Shown here in pieces: positions 26,192 through 35,802 of a stretch of DNA of 62,886 nucleotides (position 1 is its first letter; every line of letters begins with the position of its first letter). The notes below the pieces were generated by a model. The model was given only the letters and a program-made list of their open reading frames with translations, did not search any database and had not been told where the DNA came from. The position numbers were made by a program, and so were the translations under genes. The stretch is from Candidatus Bathyarchaeota archaeon. GTDB taxonomy: Archaea; Thermoproteota; Bathyarchaeia; TCS64; PIYN01. Where the stretch lies: the NCBI GenBank assembly GCA_003601775.1, contig PIYN01000016.1, forward strand, positions 1 to 62,886, given 5' to 3'.

Positions 26192-26587
26192 TTGATCCAG
26201 CGGGAAGAGGAGTATAGGAACGTGTGGCGTGACCTCGTCTCCCTCTTAGAGGAGATCGACAGGCTCGTAGACGCCATCATAGTCGAGGGGAGGAGGGACT
26301 CCGAGGCCTTGAGGGGCATGGGGTTGACTAAACCCATCTACAGGAGTTCCACCCCTGGGAGGTCTCGCTCGGACCTCGTGGAGGAGCTTGCGAAGAATCA
26401 CTCGAGAGTCGTCATACTCACGGACTTCGACGAGGAGGGGCGGGACCTGAACAGGAGGCTCTCTGATCTGCTGGAGCACAGAGGGTTGAGAGTGGAGAAG
26501 ACCTACAGAAGGTCGGTGGGTAGACTCATGGGGGAGCTGAGGGTCACGACGATAGAGTCGCTGAACAAGTTGAGGGGAGAGATGTAA
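26192..26587 (+). CDS. Toprim-domain protein (UPF0292-like)
   Basis: 131 residues from TTG 26192, with gggtgggag upstream. A lone Toprim domain: catalytic glutamate in IVEGRRDSEAL near residue 31 and the DxD-type motif LTDFDEEGRDL near 78. Small archaeal Toprim proteins of this kind resemble RNase M5 and the Toprim domain of primases; they are predicted nucleases or nucleotidyl transferases without a proven role. Same strand and 62 nt after EF-2. Confidence 0.85.
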   Translation: MIQREEEYRNVWRDLVSLLEEIDRLVDAIIVEGRRDSEALRGMGLTKPIYRSSTPGRSRSDLVEELAKNHSRVVILTDFDEEGRDLNRRLSDLLEHRGLRVEKTYRRSVGRLMGELRVTTIESLNKLRGEM

Positions 26588-26656
26588 GATCGCCAGCCCT
26601 CGGATCCCTTCATTTTATATTTTAAGTCGAGATAAAATGAATCGAGGAGTATAATC

Positions 26657-27523
26657 ATGAATACATCGGAGAGGCGAGAGCTATCTGCTGAGGAGAAGCT
26701 GAGGAGGTTAGTCGTCGGATTGGCCGTCGAATGCGAGATCTACAACAGGAGGAGGAACCCGGAGCTACTCCGCCTCTACTCAAACCCGGACCCGGAGGAG
26801 ATCAAGGCCCTCTACGAACGCCTCATCACCTCCGAGGACCACCGCGACAGGGAGGTGGCCATCTGGCTCGGCCTTGCGGTGGAGCTGCCGCCTATTAAGA
26901 TCGACTTCAGGGACCTCATCACCGAGCTACAAGAGATGGAGTTCATCCTCTTCCACCTGCTCCGAAGGGTTGACGAGGAGGCGCAGAGGGACCTCAGCGA
27001 CTGGATGAATTACCTGGCCAACGCGGCCTACAGCCTCAGAGATGGGTTCCTGCTGGATGCGAAGAGCGATATGAACCGGGCCCTGGAGAGCTCCAAGAGG
27101 GAGTCCGTCGAGAGGGCCAAGGTGAACTCGAGGCTGAGGTACGAGATCGAGCTCCTCCAGGCGGAGACTTCAAGGCGCTTCGAGGAACTGAAGAACCTTC
27201 CCGTATCCCTGGACCTCCCAGAGGAGCGCTTGGACCTACTGATGGGGATCCAAGAGGCATTACTCAAGTTGATGAGGAGGTACTACCTTGACCACATCGG
27301 CAGGAAGTATGACCTCTTCCCCTACGTTGTTCAGAGGCTTAACAGTGCCTTGAGGTACGCCATGCGCAGGGACGTGGAGATGGAGCGGGTAGGTAAGGAG
27401 ATGGAACTCGCCTTGATCTACCTCAGGGAGAGGGGGACGAAGATATCGGAGGAGGAACCCGCCGCACTCGCCAGGGAGATGCTCGGAGAGATCGAGCGCC
27501 TCGCCCTTCGAGTCGAGGACTGA
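26657..27523 (+). CDS. Uncharacterised all-helical protein
   Basis: 288 residues, not recognised. It is strongly charged and almost entirely helical by pattern (for example RLRYEIELLQAETSRRFEEL and VGKEMELALIYLRERG), with no cysteine cluster, nucleotide-binding motif or membrane helix; TPR-like or coiled-coil packing is likely. A TATA-like tttatattttaa lies at 26613-26624 before ATG 26657. It precedes adk on the same strand by 61 nt. Function unknown. Confidence 0.75.
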   Translation: MNTSERRELSAEEKLRRLVVGLAVECEIYNRRRNPELLRLYSNPDPEEIKALYERLITSEDHRDREVAIWLGLAVELPPIKIDFRDLITELQEMEFILFHLLRRVDEEAQRDLSDWMNYLANAAYSLRDGFLLDAKSDMNRALESSKRESVERAKVNSRLRYEIELLQAETSRRFEELKNLPVSLDLPEERLDLLMGIQEALLKLMRRYYLDHIGRKYDLFPYVVQRLNSALRYAMRRDVEMERVGKEMELALIYLRERGTKISEEEPAALAREMLGEIERLALRVED

Positions 27524-27584
27524 GCCCCTCGCTGGGAGAAACCTTTTCTACTCTAAAGACCCCTTAGGGAGGAGGTGACTGAGC

Positions 27585-28235
27585 TTGAGGATCGTGATCC
27601 TGGGTCCGCCGGGTTCCGGGAAGGGGACTCAGGCGAAGATTATATCTGAGATGTACGGCATCCCCCACATAAACACGGGAGACCTCCTGAGGGAGGAGGT
27701 CGCGAAGGGGACTGAGGTGGGGAGGATCGCTAAGCCCTACATGGATCAAGGTAAGCTCGTTCCTGATGACGTCATCACGAGGATGTTGGAGGAGCGTCTC
27801 TCCCAGGAGGACTGTAAGGGGGGCTTCATCTTGGATGGTTACCCCAGGAACCTACATCAGGTGGATCTCTTAGATGAGATCCTGAAGAGGCTCGGGGTGG
27901 ATTTGGACTGCGTCCTGAATATCCTCATCGACGACGAGGTGGTCGTGAGGAGACTGACGACGAGGCGGATCTGCTCTGTCTGCGGCGCCATCTACAACCT
28001 CATAAATAAGCCCCCGAAGAAGGAGGGGGTCTGCGATATCTGTGGGGGTAGGCTCATCCAGAGGGACGACGATAGGGAAGAGGTCATCAGGAGGCGCCTG
28101 GAGGTCTACAAGGAGCAGAGTGAGCCGGTCCTCGAGCGCTACAGAAAAAGGGGTCTCGTAAGGGATATCAGGGGAGACGTCGGACTGGAGGCCCTCCCAG
28201 CGGAGATTAAGCGGGTGCTCGCCGGCTGCAAGTAG
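27585..28235 (+). CDS. adk: Adenylate kinase, zinc-LID type
   Basis: 216 residues from TTG 27585, with the strong ribosome-binding site GGAGGTGA 8 nt upstream. P-loop ILGPPGSGKGTQAK near residue 4, NMP-binding region INTGDLLREE, and a long LID with four zinc cysteines (CSVCGAIYN and CDICGG) before RDDDREEVIRRRL. It interconverts ATP+AMP and 2 ADP. This bacterial-like zinc-LID form occurs in several archaeal lineages beside the trimeric archaeal AdkA. Confidence 0.96.
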   Translation: MRIVILGPPGSGKGTQAKIISEMYGIPHINTGDLLREEVAKGTEVGRIAKPYMDQGKLVPDDVITRMLEERLSQEDCKGGFILDGYPRNLHQVDLLDEILKRLGVDLDCVLNILIDDEVVVRRLTTRRICSVCGAIYNLINKPPKKEGVCDICGGRLIQRDDDREEVIRRRLEVYKEQSEPVLERYRKRGLVRDIRGDVGLEALPAEIKRVLAGCK

Positions 28236-28238
28236 TCC

Positions 28239-28721
28239 TCAGAGCTTATAGCGGAGCTTCCTCAGGATCTCCTTCCTCCACCTTATACCCTCCTCATCCT
28301 CGATGCCCCTCGGCGTCCCCCCGTCCACGACGCCCAGCAGGGCCCTCCCGGAGTCGGTCTCAGCTACGATCACCTCGACGGGGTTGGCGGTGGCCGCGTA
28401 TATGGTGCAGACCTCTGGGACCCGCTTCAGCTCGTTCAGGACGTTGATGGGGTAGGCGTCGCGGAGGAAGATGATGAAGGAGTGCCCACACCCGATCCTC
28501 AGGGCGTTCTCGGCAGCCGCCCTCTTGAGCTCCTCATCGTTCCCCTCCACCCTCACGAGGCGCTCACCAGAGCTCTCGCAGAAGGCGAGTCCGAACTTCG
28601 CCGAGGGGGTTGAGGAGGCCATGGCCTCGTAGAGGTCCTCGACGGTCTTGATGAAGTGGCTCTGCCCGAGGATGAGGTTACATCCCTCAGGCGTCTCGAC
28701 CTTCACGACCTTTAACTCCAT
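28239..28721 (-). CDS. Adenosine-specific kinase family protein (PF04008/DUF355)
   Basis: 160 residues from ATG 28721, preceded by gatgtgagg; an in-frame start at 28736 adds five residues. Family traits: CNLILGQSHFIKTVEDLYEA, AKFGLAFCESSGERLVR, ENALRIGCGHSFIIFLRDAYPINVL, and IYAATANPVEVIVAETDSGR followed by GVVDG. Members from Pyrobaculum bind adenosine/AMP and were proposed to be adenosine-specific kinases; the biological role is unsettled. Its stop lies 3 nt from the adk stop (convergent), and both handle adenine nucleotides. Confidence 0.88.
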   Translation of the reverse strand: MELKVVKVETPEGCNLILGQSHFIKTVEDLYEAMASSTPSAKFGLAFCESSGERLVRVEGNDEELKRAAAENALRIGCGHSFIIFLRDAYPINVLNELKRVPEVCTIYAATANPVEVIVAETDSGRALLGVVDGGTPRGIEDEEGIRWRKEILRKLRYKL

Positions 28722-28809
28722 CCTCACATCCCTCAAGAGAGAATCCTTTAATCATGGTGATAAAGGATACTTTTATAGTAGAGGAATTGAAGGGAGATCC
28801 TTGAGAGGT

Positions 28810-29454
28810 ATGCCTTCAACGGGTAACGATTTCTTGTACCCTTCTCCAAGGGGTATCGGCCTCCTCGATTTCACGGCTCTCTGGAGGGACAACCCCATGA
28901 GTGTCGCCCCCTTTGTCCCCTCCCCCATGGATGTCGTGAGGGAGATGCTGAAGATCGCGGAGGTAGGACCTGATGACGTGGTCTACGACCTCGGGTGCGG
29001 TGACGGGCGGGTCCTCTTCACCGCCGTCCAAGAATTCGGGGCGAAGAGGGCTGTCGGCTACGACTTGAATAAACGCTTCTGTGACGACATCAGGAAGAAG
29101 GCTACGTCCCTCGGCCTCCAGGACAGGATTCAGGTGGTGAACGGCAACTTCTTCCTCGCAGACCTCTCACCCGCCACCGTCATCACCCTCTACCTCACGA
29201 CCTCAGGGAACTCGAAACTGAGGCCGAAGCTGGAGAGGGAGAGCAGGCCTGGGACGAGGGTCGTGAGTCATGACTTCCCCATCCAGGGCTGGACCCCCAG
29301 CGGCGAGGGAAACGAGGGATACTATAGGTTCAAGTCCCATAGGATCTACCTCTACAGGATCCCGGAGGCCTACGGGCTGAGCCCCCAGGTCAAGGACTCT
29401 TCCCGCTCGAGGTTGCAGAGGATCAGGGAGCTTTTCACGCATCGCCGGTTCTGA
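28810..29454 (+). CDS. SAM-dependent methyltransferase, aKMT-like
   Basis: 214 residues from ATG 28810 with GAGAGGT just upstream; TTG 28801 is possible, and a TATA-like ttttatagt lies near 28770. SAM-binding motif I is VVYDLGCGDGRVLFTA near residue 60, and GYDLNKRFCDD follows. The unusual LADLSPATVITLYLTTSGN and PGTRVVSHDFPIQGW match the small archaeal protein-lysine methyltransferases (aKMT) and the related FAM173 family. Those modify lysines on chromatin or ATPase proteins. Substrate here unknown. The gene is convergent with pyrB. Confidence 0.87.
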   Translation: MPSTGNDFLYPSPRGIGLLDFTALWRDNPMSVAPFVPSPMDVVREMLKIAEVGPDDVVYDLGCGDGRVLFTAVQEFGAKRAVGYDLNKRFCDDIRKKATSLGLQDRIQVVNGNFFLADLSPATVITLYLTTSGNSKLRPKLERESRPGTRVVSHDFPIQGWTPSGEGNEGYYRFKSHRIYLYRIPEAYGLSPQVKDSSRSRLQRIRELFTHRRF

Positions 29455-29466
29455 GGTCTCAGAGGT

Positions 29467-30608
<1,142 letters not shown>

Positions 30609-30673
30609 GTCGATACTTAGTTTCCCTCAACCTTAATAACAGTTTTGATGTAGTTCAGATATAAAACAGCGAT

Positions 30674-31120
30674 TCATGATCCCTCTTCCCAAAGGCTGAC
30701 GCGCTCCAAGAGGAGTTTAAAGGTCTCAGTGAGGGGGTATCGCTTGAACTCCTCTCTCCTCACCCATCGGGCCTCGAGGGCGTCTGAGGAGGCCCTCATC
30801 CTGCCTCCTTTGGGGACGGCGAGGAAGTCGACGATGATGAAGTGGTACTTGACCCTGCCCTCTTCATCCCTGACGATCTTGTCTATCACATCGAGGACCT
30901 CTCGGACCTCCACCTCCAGCCCCGTCTCCTCCCTTGCCTCCCTCACCGCGGCCTCCCGAACCCGCTCCCCCACCTCGACGAGGCCGCCGGGTATCGTCCA
31001 GAGACCCCTGTCAGGCTCAGCGGCACGCCTGATGAGGAGATACTTCTCCCCATGTTTGATGAGTATCCCGACTCCTACGAGAGGGTGGGATGGGTACTCG
31101 CGTCCCATCGATCCGGTCAT
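30674..31120 (-). CDS. Nudix hydrolase
   Basis: 148 residues. The Nudix box is complete: GGLVEVGERVREAAVREAREETGL, read as GX5EX7REUXEEXGU, at about residues 45-67; it is interrupted here only by being quoted in two parts, GGLVEVGERV and REAAVREAREETGL. The surrounding VGVGILIKHGEKYLLIRR and GLWTIPGG are typical of ADP-ribose pyrophosphatase/MutT-like enzymes. The substrate is likely a nucleoside diphosphate derivative; specificity is not readable. Tail-adjacent to the ABC fusion gene, 29 nt after it on the same strand. Confidence 0.9.
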   Translation of the reverse strand: MTGSMGREYPSHPLVGVGILIKHGEKYLLIRRAAEPDRGLWTIPGGLVEVGERVREAAVREAREETGLEVEVREVLDVIDKIVRDEEGRVKYHFIIVDFLAVPKGGRMRASSDALEARWVRREEFKRYPLTETFKLLLERVSLWEEGS

Positions 31121-31149
31121 CCCCTGAGGTTATGGAATGGATACAATGG

Positions 31150-32922
31150 TTATTCCCTCTTCTGGTTGATTATATGGAATCGGATCCCTATGTAGAGGAA
31201 TAGGGCTAAATAGAGGAGGAGGGCTGCCATGTTTATGGGAAGACCGAAGGTACTCCCCCCTCCCAGCCCCTCCCTGAGCAATTCGATGGTGTGGGTTAAG
31301 GGGGAGAAAAGCGATACGGCTTGTCCCCAGGGTGGTAGTTCCTTGACTGGGATGAAGACGCCACTTATGAAGAGCAGGGGGATACGGACGAAGTTCAGGG
31401 GCATCATGACCTGACCTGGGCTCTGGCCTGGTATGGAGGCGAACATGATCCCCATTGCGGCGAAGCATAGGGCCGAGAGGATCATACCGATTATGAGGGC
31501 CAAGGGGTCTGTTACAGAGGAGTGGAAGACAAGGGACCCTATCACCACGGGGATCGTGGAAACCAGTATACCGTAGAGGAATCCCGCGATCGTCTTGCCC
31601 AGGAGCACCGTGATGAGGGAGACGGGGGCGATAAGGAACCTATCAAAGGTCCTGATCCTCCTCTCGAGGGGGATGGTGACAGGGCCTATGGTCGAGGAGG
31701 CGAAGAAGAGTGTCTGTGCGACGAGCACCGGGATCGACCTGCTGATGGGCATCTTCCGACCCACCACGAAGGCGAGGAACATGGAGAAGGGGAATAGGAC
31801 GCCAAACATCAGGGAGGGGAACTTTGCATAGTATATCTTTATATCCTTCTCCCCTATCGCCCAGGCGACTCTCAGCTCCCTCAGGAGACGGTGGGCCTCT
31901 ACCAAGGTCGCCCCCCTCCGATCCCGGCTCTTGACCTCATACCCCTTCTTCCTTGCCCAAAGCCCCCCCTTAAACATCCCAGGTCCCACTTCTGGTTTTA
32001 TGCCCGTGAGTTCGATAAAGACGTCCGCCAAACTGGGACCCAGGGTGTTCAGGGTAATGATCCTCAGACCGTTGGCCTTAGCGTACTCGCAGAGGGCGGA
32101 GAGGACCTCCGGGGGGTTCTCCGTGTAGATTCTGTACTTGTCCCCGTACTTCATGACTTTGGTGACTGCCGGGAAGGCTTCGAGGTCCTTTATGAGACCC
32201 TCCTTCGCGGCGTAGAAGGAGACCTCCACCGACTGGAGTCTCTTTATGGTCCTCTTAAGCCGCTCTGGCGTGTCTATGGCCACGATCTTCCCCTTGTTGA
32301 TTATGGCCACCCGGTCGCACATCTCATTTGCTTCCTCCATGTTATGGGTCGTGAGGAAGATTGTGAGCCCTTCCTGATTCAACTCCCTGATCAGATCTCT
32401 TATCGTTAGGATGCTCTGAACATCGAGGCCAGCGGTTGGCTCGTCGAGAAAGAGGACTGAGGAGTCGTTCATGAGTGCCATGGCTATGCAGAGGCGTCTT
32501 CTCATCCCCCTTGAGAATCCCTCCACCTTCTCGTTTCGTCTGTCATAAAGGTTGAAGAGCCTCAGGAGCCTCTCTGCCTTCTTTTCCCTCTTGGGTTTGG
32601 GTATGTCATAGAGTCTTCCCATGAAGATCAGGTTATCCCAGGCGGATAACTCGGTATAGACGTTGGAGATATCCGTGACCATCCCTATCAACTCCTTCGC
32701 CTTCACAGATTGCCTCTGAATATCGAACCCCATGATCTCCGCTGTCCCCTCTGTAGGTCTTGATATCCCCGTCAGCATCCGGACAGTAGTCGTCTTCCCC
32801 GCACCATTGGGGCCGAGAAAGCCGAAGATCTCCCCTTCCTTCACCTCGAAATTCACGTGGTCAACGGCCAGAAGGTCTCCATAGTACTTCGTGAGGTTGA
32901 TCGCCCTTATAGCTACGCCCAC
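31150..32922 (-). CDS. Fused ABC transporter: ATPase plus ABC-2 permease in one chain
   Basis: 590 residues. The N-terminal ATPase (1-~310) has GFLGPNGAGKTTTVRML (Walker A, residue ~35), the signature FSRGMRRRLCIAMAL and Walker B SVLFLDEPTAGLD, followed by a DrrA-type C-terminal extension. Residues ~365-590 form an ABC-2 membrane domain with about six helices (FPSLMFGVLFPFSMFLAFVV, a re-entrant IPLLFISGVFIPVKELPP, and a last helix ending near residue 585). Homologues are usually two genes (drrAB-like). A half-transporter fusion implies a homodimer exporting drug or lipid. Clear TATA absent; the gene faces the AlaX gene on the same strand. Confidence 0.92.
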   Translation of the reverse strand: MGVAIRAINLTKYYGDLLAVDHVNFEVKEGEIFGFLGPNGAGKTTTVRMLTGISRPTEGTAEIMGFDIQRQSVKAKELIGMVTDISNVYTELSAWDNLIFMGRLYDIPKPKREKKAERLLRLFNLYDRRNEKVEGFSRGMRRRLCIAMALMNDSSVLFLDEPTAGLDVQSILTIRDLIRELNQEGLTIFLTTHNMEEANEMCDRVAIINKGKIVAIDTPERLKRTIKRLQSVEVSFYAAKEGLIKDLEAFPAVTKVMKYGDKYRIYTENPPEVLSALCEYAKANGLRIITLNTLGPSLADVFIELTGIKPEVGPGMFKGGLWARKKGYEVKSRDRRGATLVEAHRLLRELRVAWAIGEKDIKIYYAKFPSLMFGVLFPFSMFLAFVVGRKMPISRSIPVLVAQTLFFASSTIGPVTIPLERRIRTFDRFLIAPVSLITVLLGKTIAGFLYGILVSTIPVVIGSLVFHSSVTDPLALIIGMILSALCFAAMGIMFASIPGQSPGQVMMPLNFVRIPLLFISGVFIPVKELPPWGQAVSLFSPLTHTIELLREGLGGGSTFGLPINMAALLLYLALFLYIGIRFHIINQKRE

Positions 32923-33002
32923 TCTCTTGTCTCCCTCCTCTCCTTAGGAGTCAGTTATGCTCTTCATTAATCTATCTTTAGGGGATCTTGGAAAGACGGG
33001 TC

Positions 33003-33455
33003 TTAAGCAGGATAGATATTGAAGGATATCTCCAAGAGCTGTTTGGAGCGTCTGTATCTCGTCTTCACGATCCTGAGGGAGCCTATCTCGCCCGTCGTCT
33101 TCGTATGAGCCTTGTTGCACGCGTTCACGTTCCATCCGGGGATGCGGAGGATCTTCAGGCGGGTGATGGAGGCTGGGAGGGGGAAGAGGTCGTAGATGGC
33201 GTCTCCCCACCGGCTCTCGGCCTCGCTCCGCTCCATCTCGAGTTCCTCCACGGGGGCGTCCTCCCTGATCTTCTTGTTCGCCTCCTCCTCGATGAGCGCC
33301 ACTTCCTCGGGTGTGGGCTTCCTCCCGAACTGGACGGTGAGCCTCCCGTGGGATCCCTTCACGTAGACGCTGGCGGTCCACTTCGCCCCCAGCACCTTCA
33401 CCACAGCCCCCTTGAGGACGTGGAGGGCCGTATGAGTCCGTACCTCAACCGACAA
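33003..33455 (-). CDS. alaX: Alanyl-tRNA editing protein AlaX-S
   Basis: 150 residues from TTG 33455, which has GAGGG 7 nt upstream; the product then begins [19 protein letters not shown], just as short archaeal AlaX proteins do. The in-frame ATG at 33608 lies upstream of the promoter and overlaps the divergent gene, so I reject it. Zinc ligands: HTALH near residue 8 and [13 protein letters not shown] near 116. It hydrolyses mischarged Ser- or Gly-tRNA(Ala) in trans. AlaX-S lacks the N-terminal glycine-rich domain of AlaX-M. Confidence 0.93.
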   Translation of the reverse strand: MSVEVRTHTALHVLKGAVVKVLGAKWTASVYVKGSHGRLTVQFGRKPTPEEVALIEEEANKKIREDAPVEELEMERSEAESRWGDAIYDLFPLPASITRLKILRIPGWNVNACNKAHTKTTGEIGSLRIVKTRYRRSKQLLEISFNIYPA

Positions 33456-33538
33456 GGCAACCCCTCGATCCTTAAGGGCTCTCAGAGATCGATTAAGCCT
33501 TTCCTCTCCTAAACTTTTGAGGGAGGGGGACAACAAGC

Positions 33539-33547
33539 TTCTATAAG
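33539..33547. promoter_or_regulatory. Shared bidirectional TATA box between alaX and the DUF166 gene
   Basis: ttctataag reads as tctataag on the plus strand and cttataga on the minus strand. Plus: centred 25 nt before ATG 33568, so a leaderless start. Minus: predicts transcription from ~33517, leaving a ~60-nt leader for alaX. No second TATA is visible in the gap, so both genes may use this element. Confidence 0.45.
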
Positions 33548-33567
33548 GGTTAAGCCAAACCCTTCCT

Positions 33568-34284
33568 ATGGGGACCTCCTTGGAGAACTTCAGAGCCCTC
33601 TTCTTCACCCAGGGCGATTACGGGGAGAGGATCTTCAGTTACATCGCCAGTGAGGCTCCTCCTCACTGGTCCCTGAGGAAGATCCGCCTCCCTCGGGGCC
33701 TCTCGGATCTCGTTGAGGAGTCTGAAGGGGTTGTCAGGGGGCTTCTCCCTGATGAGGGGTTGAGATGCGACCTACTCGTCTTCCTGGGGGAGAGTCCCTC
33801 CTCCTTCTCCCTCCTACCTGAAGTCCTTGAGCGGGTTCAGGCGCGGAGCCTCATCGCCCCAGCCGATGACTATGCCTGGCTTCCGCTTGGGCTGGAGAGG
33901 CAACTTAGGTCCGAGTTGGGGCTTCCTGCCGTCTTCCCCAGGCCCTTCTGTTCCCTTACAGAGGTGGGGGAGCCCGTGATAGACGAGTTTGCGAGATTCT
34001 TCGGACGCCCCAGGCTTCGTGTTAGGATAAGGGAGGGAGTAGTCGAGGAGGTGGAGGTCCTCAGGGGAGCGCCCTGCGGCTCCACGCGATACATGGCTGA
34101 GAGGCTCGTGGGGACCCCAGCGGGCGAGGCTCCCAGAAGGGCGAGCCTCCTCGTCCAGACTTACCCCTGCCTCGCCTTGAGGAGGATCGAGAAGGTCATA
34201 AACGACTCCCTGATCCACATCTCAGGGCAGATCATCAAGAGGGCTGTGGAAGAGGCTCTTAGAAGGAGGTTAGGTTATCGTTAG
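33568..34284 (+). CDS. DUF166 family protein
   Basis: 238 residues. Matches the archaeal DUF166 family by VLFTQGDYG-like start ([17 protein letters not shown]), [20 protein letters not shown] near residue 125 and the conserved cysteines in [16 protein letters not shown] and LVQTYPCLA. The family was once mislabelled thymidylate synthase; its real role is unknown. The conserved Cys residues and GAPCG stretch suggest a redox or metal site. Likely leaderless from a shared TATA element. Convergent with herA, with a 15-nt 3' overlap. Confidence 0.8.
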   Translation: MGTSLENFRALFFTQGDYGERIFSYIASEAPPHWSLRKIRLPRGLSDLVEESEGVVRGLLPDEGLRCDLLVFLGESPSSFSLLPEVLERVQARSLIAPADDYAWLPLGLERQLRSELGLPAVFPRPFCSLTEVGEPVIDEFARFFGRPRLRVRIREGVVEEVEVLRGAPCGSTRYMAERLVGTPAGEAPRRASLLVQTYPCLALRRIEKVINDSLIHISGQIIKRAVEEALRRRLGYR

Positions 34285-35802
34285 CGGCTTCTGCTCCTCT
34301 CTGTCCATGGCTTGGGCCATCTCCATGAACCTCTTGAGGGGTGTCGTCGTCGCCGATGAGGGGTAGAGCTCGGGTATCACCTTGACCCATAGGGGGAAGC
34401 GACACTTCAGGGCCGTCCCCTTCACTATCGCCTCCCCTGGAGGGAGCTCTCCGAGGAGGTCGACAAAGTTCTCACCCACGATCTCCCCGAGCCTCCTCTT
34501 GTCCAGGTCCTCGAGGGCGTGGCAGACGATGTTGTTCGCACACTGGGTCACGACCGTCTTCTCCACCGTCGCCAGTCTCTGGGTCACGATCCAGAGGCCC
34601 ACGCCGTTCCTCCCTCCATTCGTCGCGATCTCCTTCACCACCGAGAGGAGCCTCACCCTACTCTCAGCCGAACCCACCTCGAAGAGTCCCCTCTGAGGGG
34701 CATAGTACATCGCCTCCTCCAGGAGGATGACGCATCCGAAGCCCTGGTCCTCCAAGGCCTCGGTGAAGATCCTCTTGAGGACCTGGGCGATGACGACATG
34801 CTTCTGTGACCAAGTATCCCTCCCCTGCGAGAGATCCATGATGACGATGCGATGCCTCCTCAGGAGCTCCACCGGGTCCAGCGCCTCCACATCATCATCA
34901 GGGATGAGGCGGGAGTAGGCCACGGCGTTGGCCACCTGCCTCTTATAGTCCTCCAGCTCCTCCCCCTTCTTCCTGAAGCCCAGGTCCTCCCCCTCGACGA
35001 ACTGTAGGACCCTTATCAGGTTCCTCTTCGTCAGGAGCTCCCCGGAGGACCTCAGCATCCTCAGTGCCCTCCTGAGGACCTTGGAGGTCCACCAGTTCCT
35101 CTGCCACCCAAACTCAGCGAGGAAGTCCTCATAGCCTATGTCCGAGGGCTTGAAGAACCTGATCCAGGGGACCCTCACCGCCTCCCCGGGCCCGAACCTC
35201 TCAAGGAGGCTCCCATACTCCCCGTCCTTGTCCACGATGAAGAAGCGGACGGGCGGCTCCAGGCTCGCGGCCCTGCAGACCATGGTGATCGCCGTCGTCG
35301 TCTTCCCCGTCCCCACAGAGCCACAGATGAGGCAGGACTGCCTGATGAGGTGATGGAGGTCGAGCTCCACCTCGAGGCCGCAGCTCAGGTCCGTCCCGAG
35401 GAGGATCCTCCACTCCCCCTCGGGCTTCGTGAACCTCGCGACGACCTCCCTCCCGGCCTTGTAGACCGGGGTGTTCGGTGGGAGCGGGTACCTCAGCGCC
35501 CTCAGGCGTCCGAGGTCGTCGAGCCACCCCCACTGATAGGCCTCGACGTGGATGGTGGAGTCCTCCCAGTCCGGGACGATCCTCCCCTCCTTCAGGAGGA
35601 ACTCCTCGTACTCCCTCACCCTCCTATGGGGGTAGACCCTGACCACTTGGTAGACCACGGGCCTCCTCCTCTTCGGGTGGAGGACGTAGATCAGGTCACC
35701 CTTCGCGACCTCCCTACCCTTCCTCAGCACCACCGTTATCTGATCATGGAGGTACTCCCCCGTGGTGCTGAAGGTGTGGCCGATCACCTCATCCCCATCC
35801 AT
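34270..35802 (-). CDS. herA: HerA-type DNA translocase/helicase
   Basis: 510 residues. N-terminal HAS-barrel (~1-120), then the RecA-like motor: Walker A CGSVGTGKTTTAITM near residue 162, FIVDKDGEYGSLL, Walker B CVILLEEAMYYAP near 360, and the sensor stretch GVGLWIVTQRLATVEK, then CANNIVCHALEDLDKRRLGE, characteristic of HerA. It forms hexamers that drive NurA in DNA-end resection. Its start lies inside the end of nurA (19-nt overlap). No mre11 or rad50 neighbours are present, unlike the four-gene archaeal cluster. The last 14 bp overlap the opposing DUF166 gene. Confidence 0.92.
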   Translation of the reverse strand: MDGDEVIGHTFSTTGEYLHDQITVVLRKGREVAKGDLIYVLHPKRRRPVVYQVVRVYPHRRVREYEEFLLKEGRIVPDWEDSTIHVEAYQWGWLDDLGRLRALRYPLPPNTPVYKAGREVVARFTKPEGEWRILLGTDLSCGLEVELDLHHLIRQSCLICGSVGTGKTTTAITMVCRAASLEPPVRFFIVDKDGEYGSLLERFGPGEAVRVPWIRFFKPSDIGYEDFLAEFGWQRNWWTSKVLRRALRMLRSSGELLTKRNLIRVLQFVEGEDLGFRKKGEELEDYKRQVANAVAYSRLIPDDDVEALDPVELLRRHRIVIMDLSQGRDTWSQKHVVIAQVLKRIFTEALEDQGFGCVILLEEAMYYAPQRGLFEVGSAESRVRLLSVVKEIATNGGRNGVGLWIVTQRLATVEKTVVTQCANNIVCHALEDLDKRRLGEIVGENFVDLLGELPPGEAIVKGTALKCRFPLWVKVIPELYPSSATTTPLKRFMEMAQAMDREEQKPLTIT

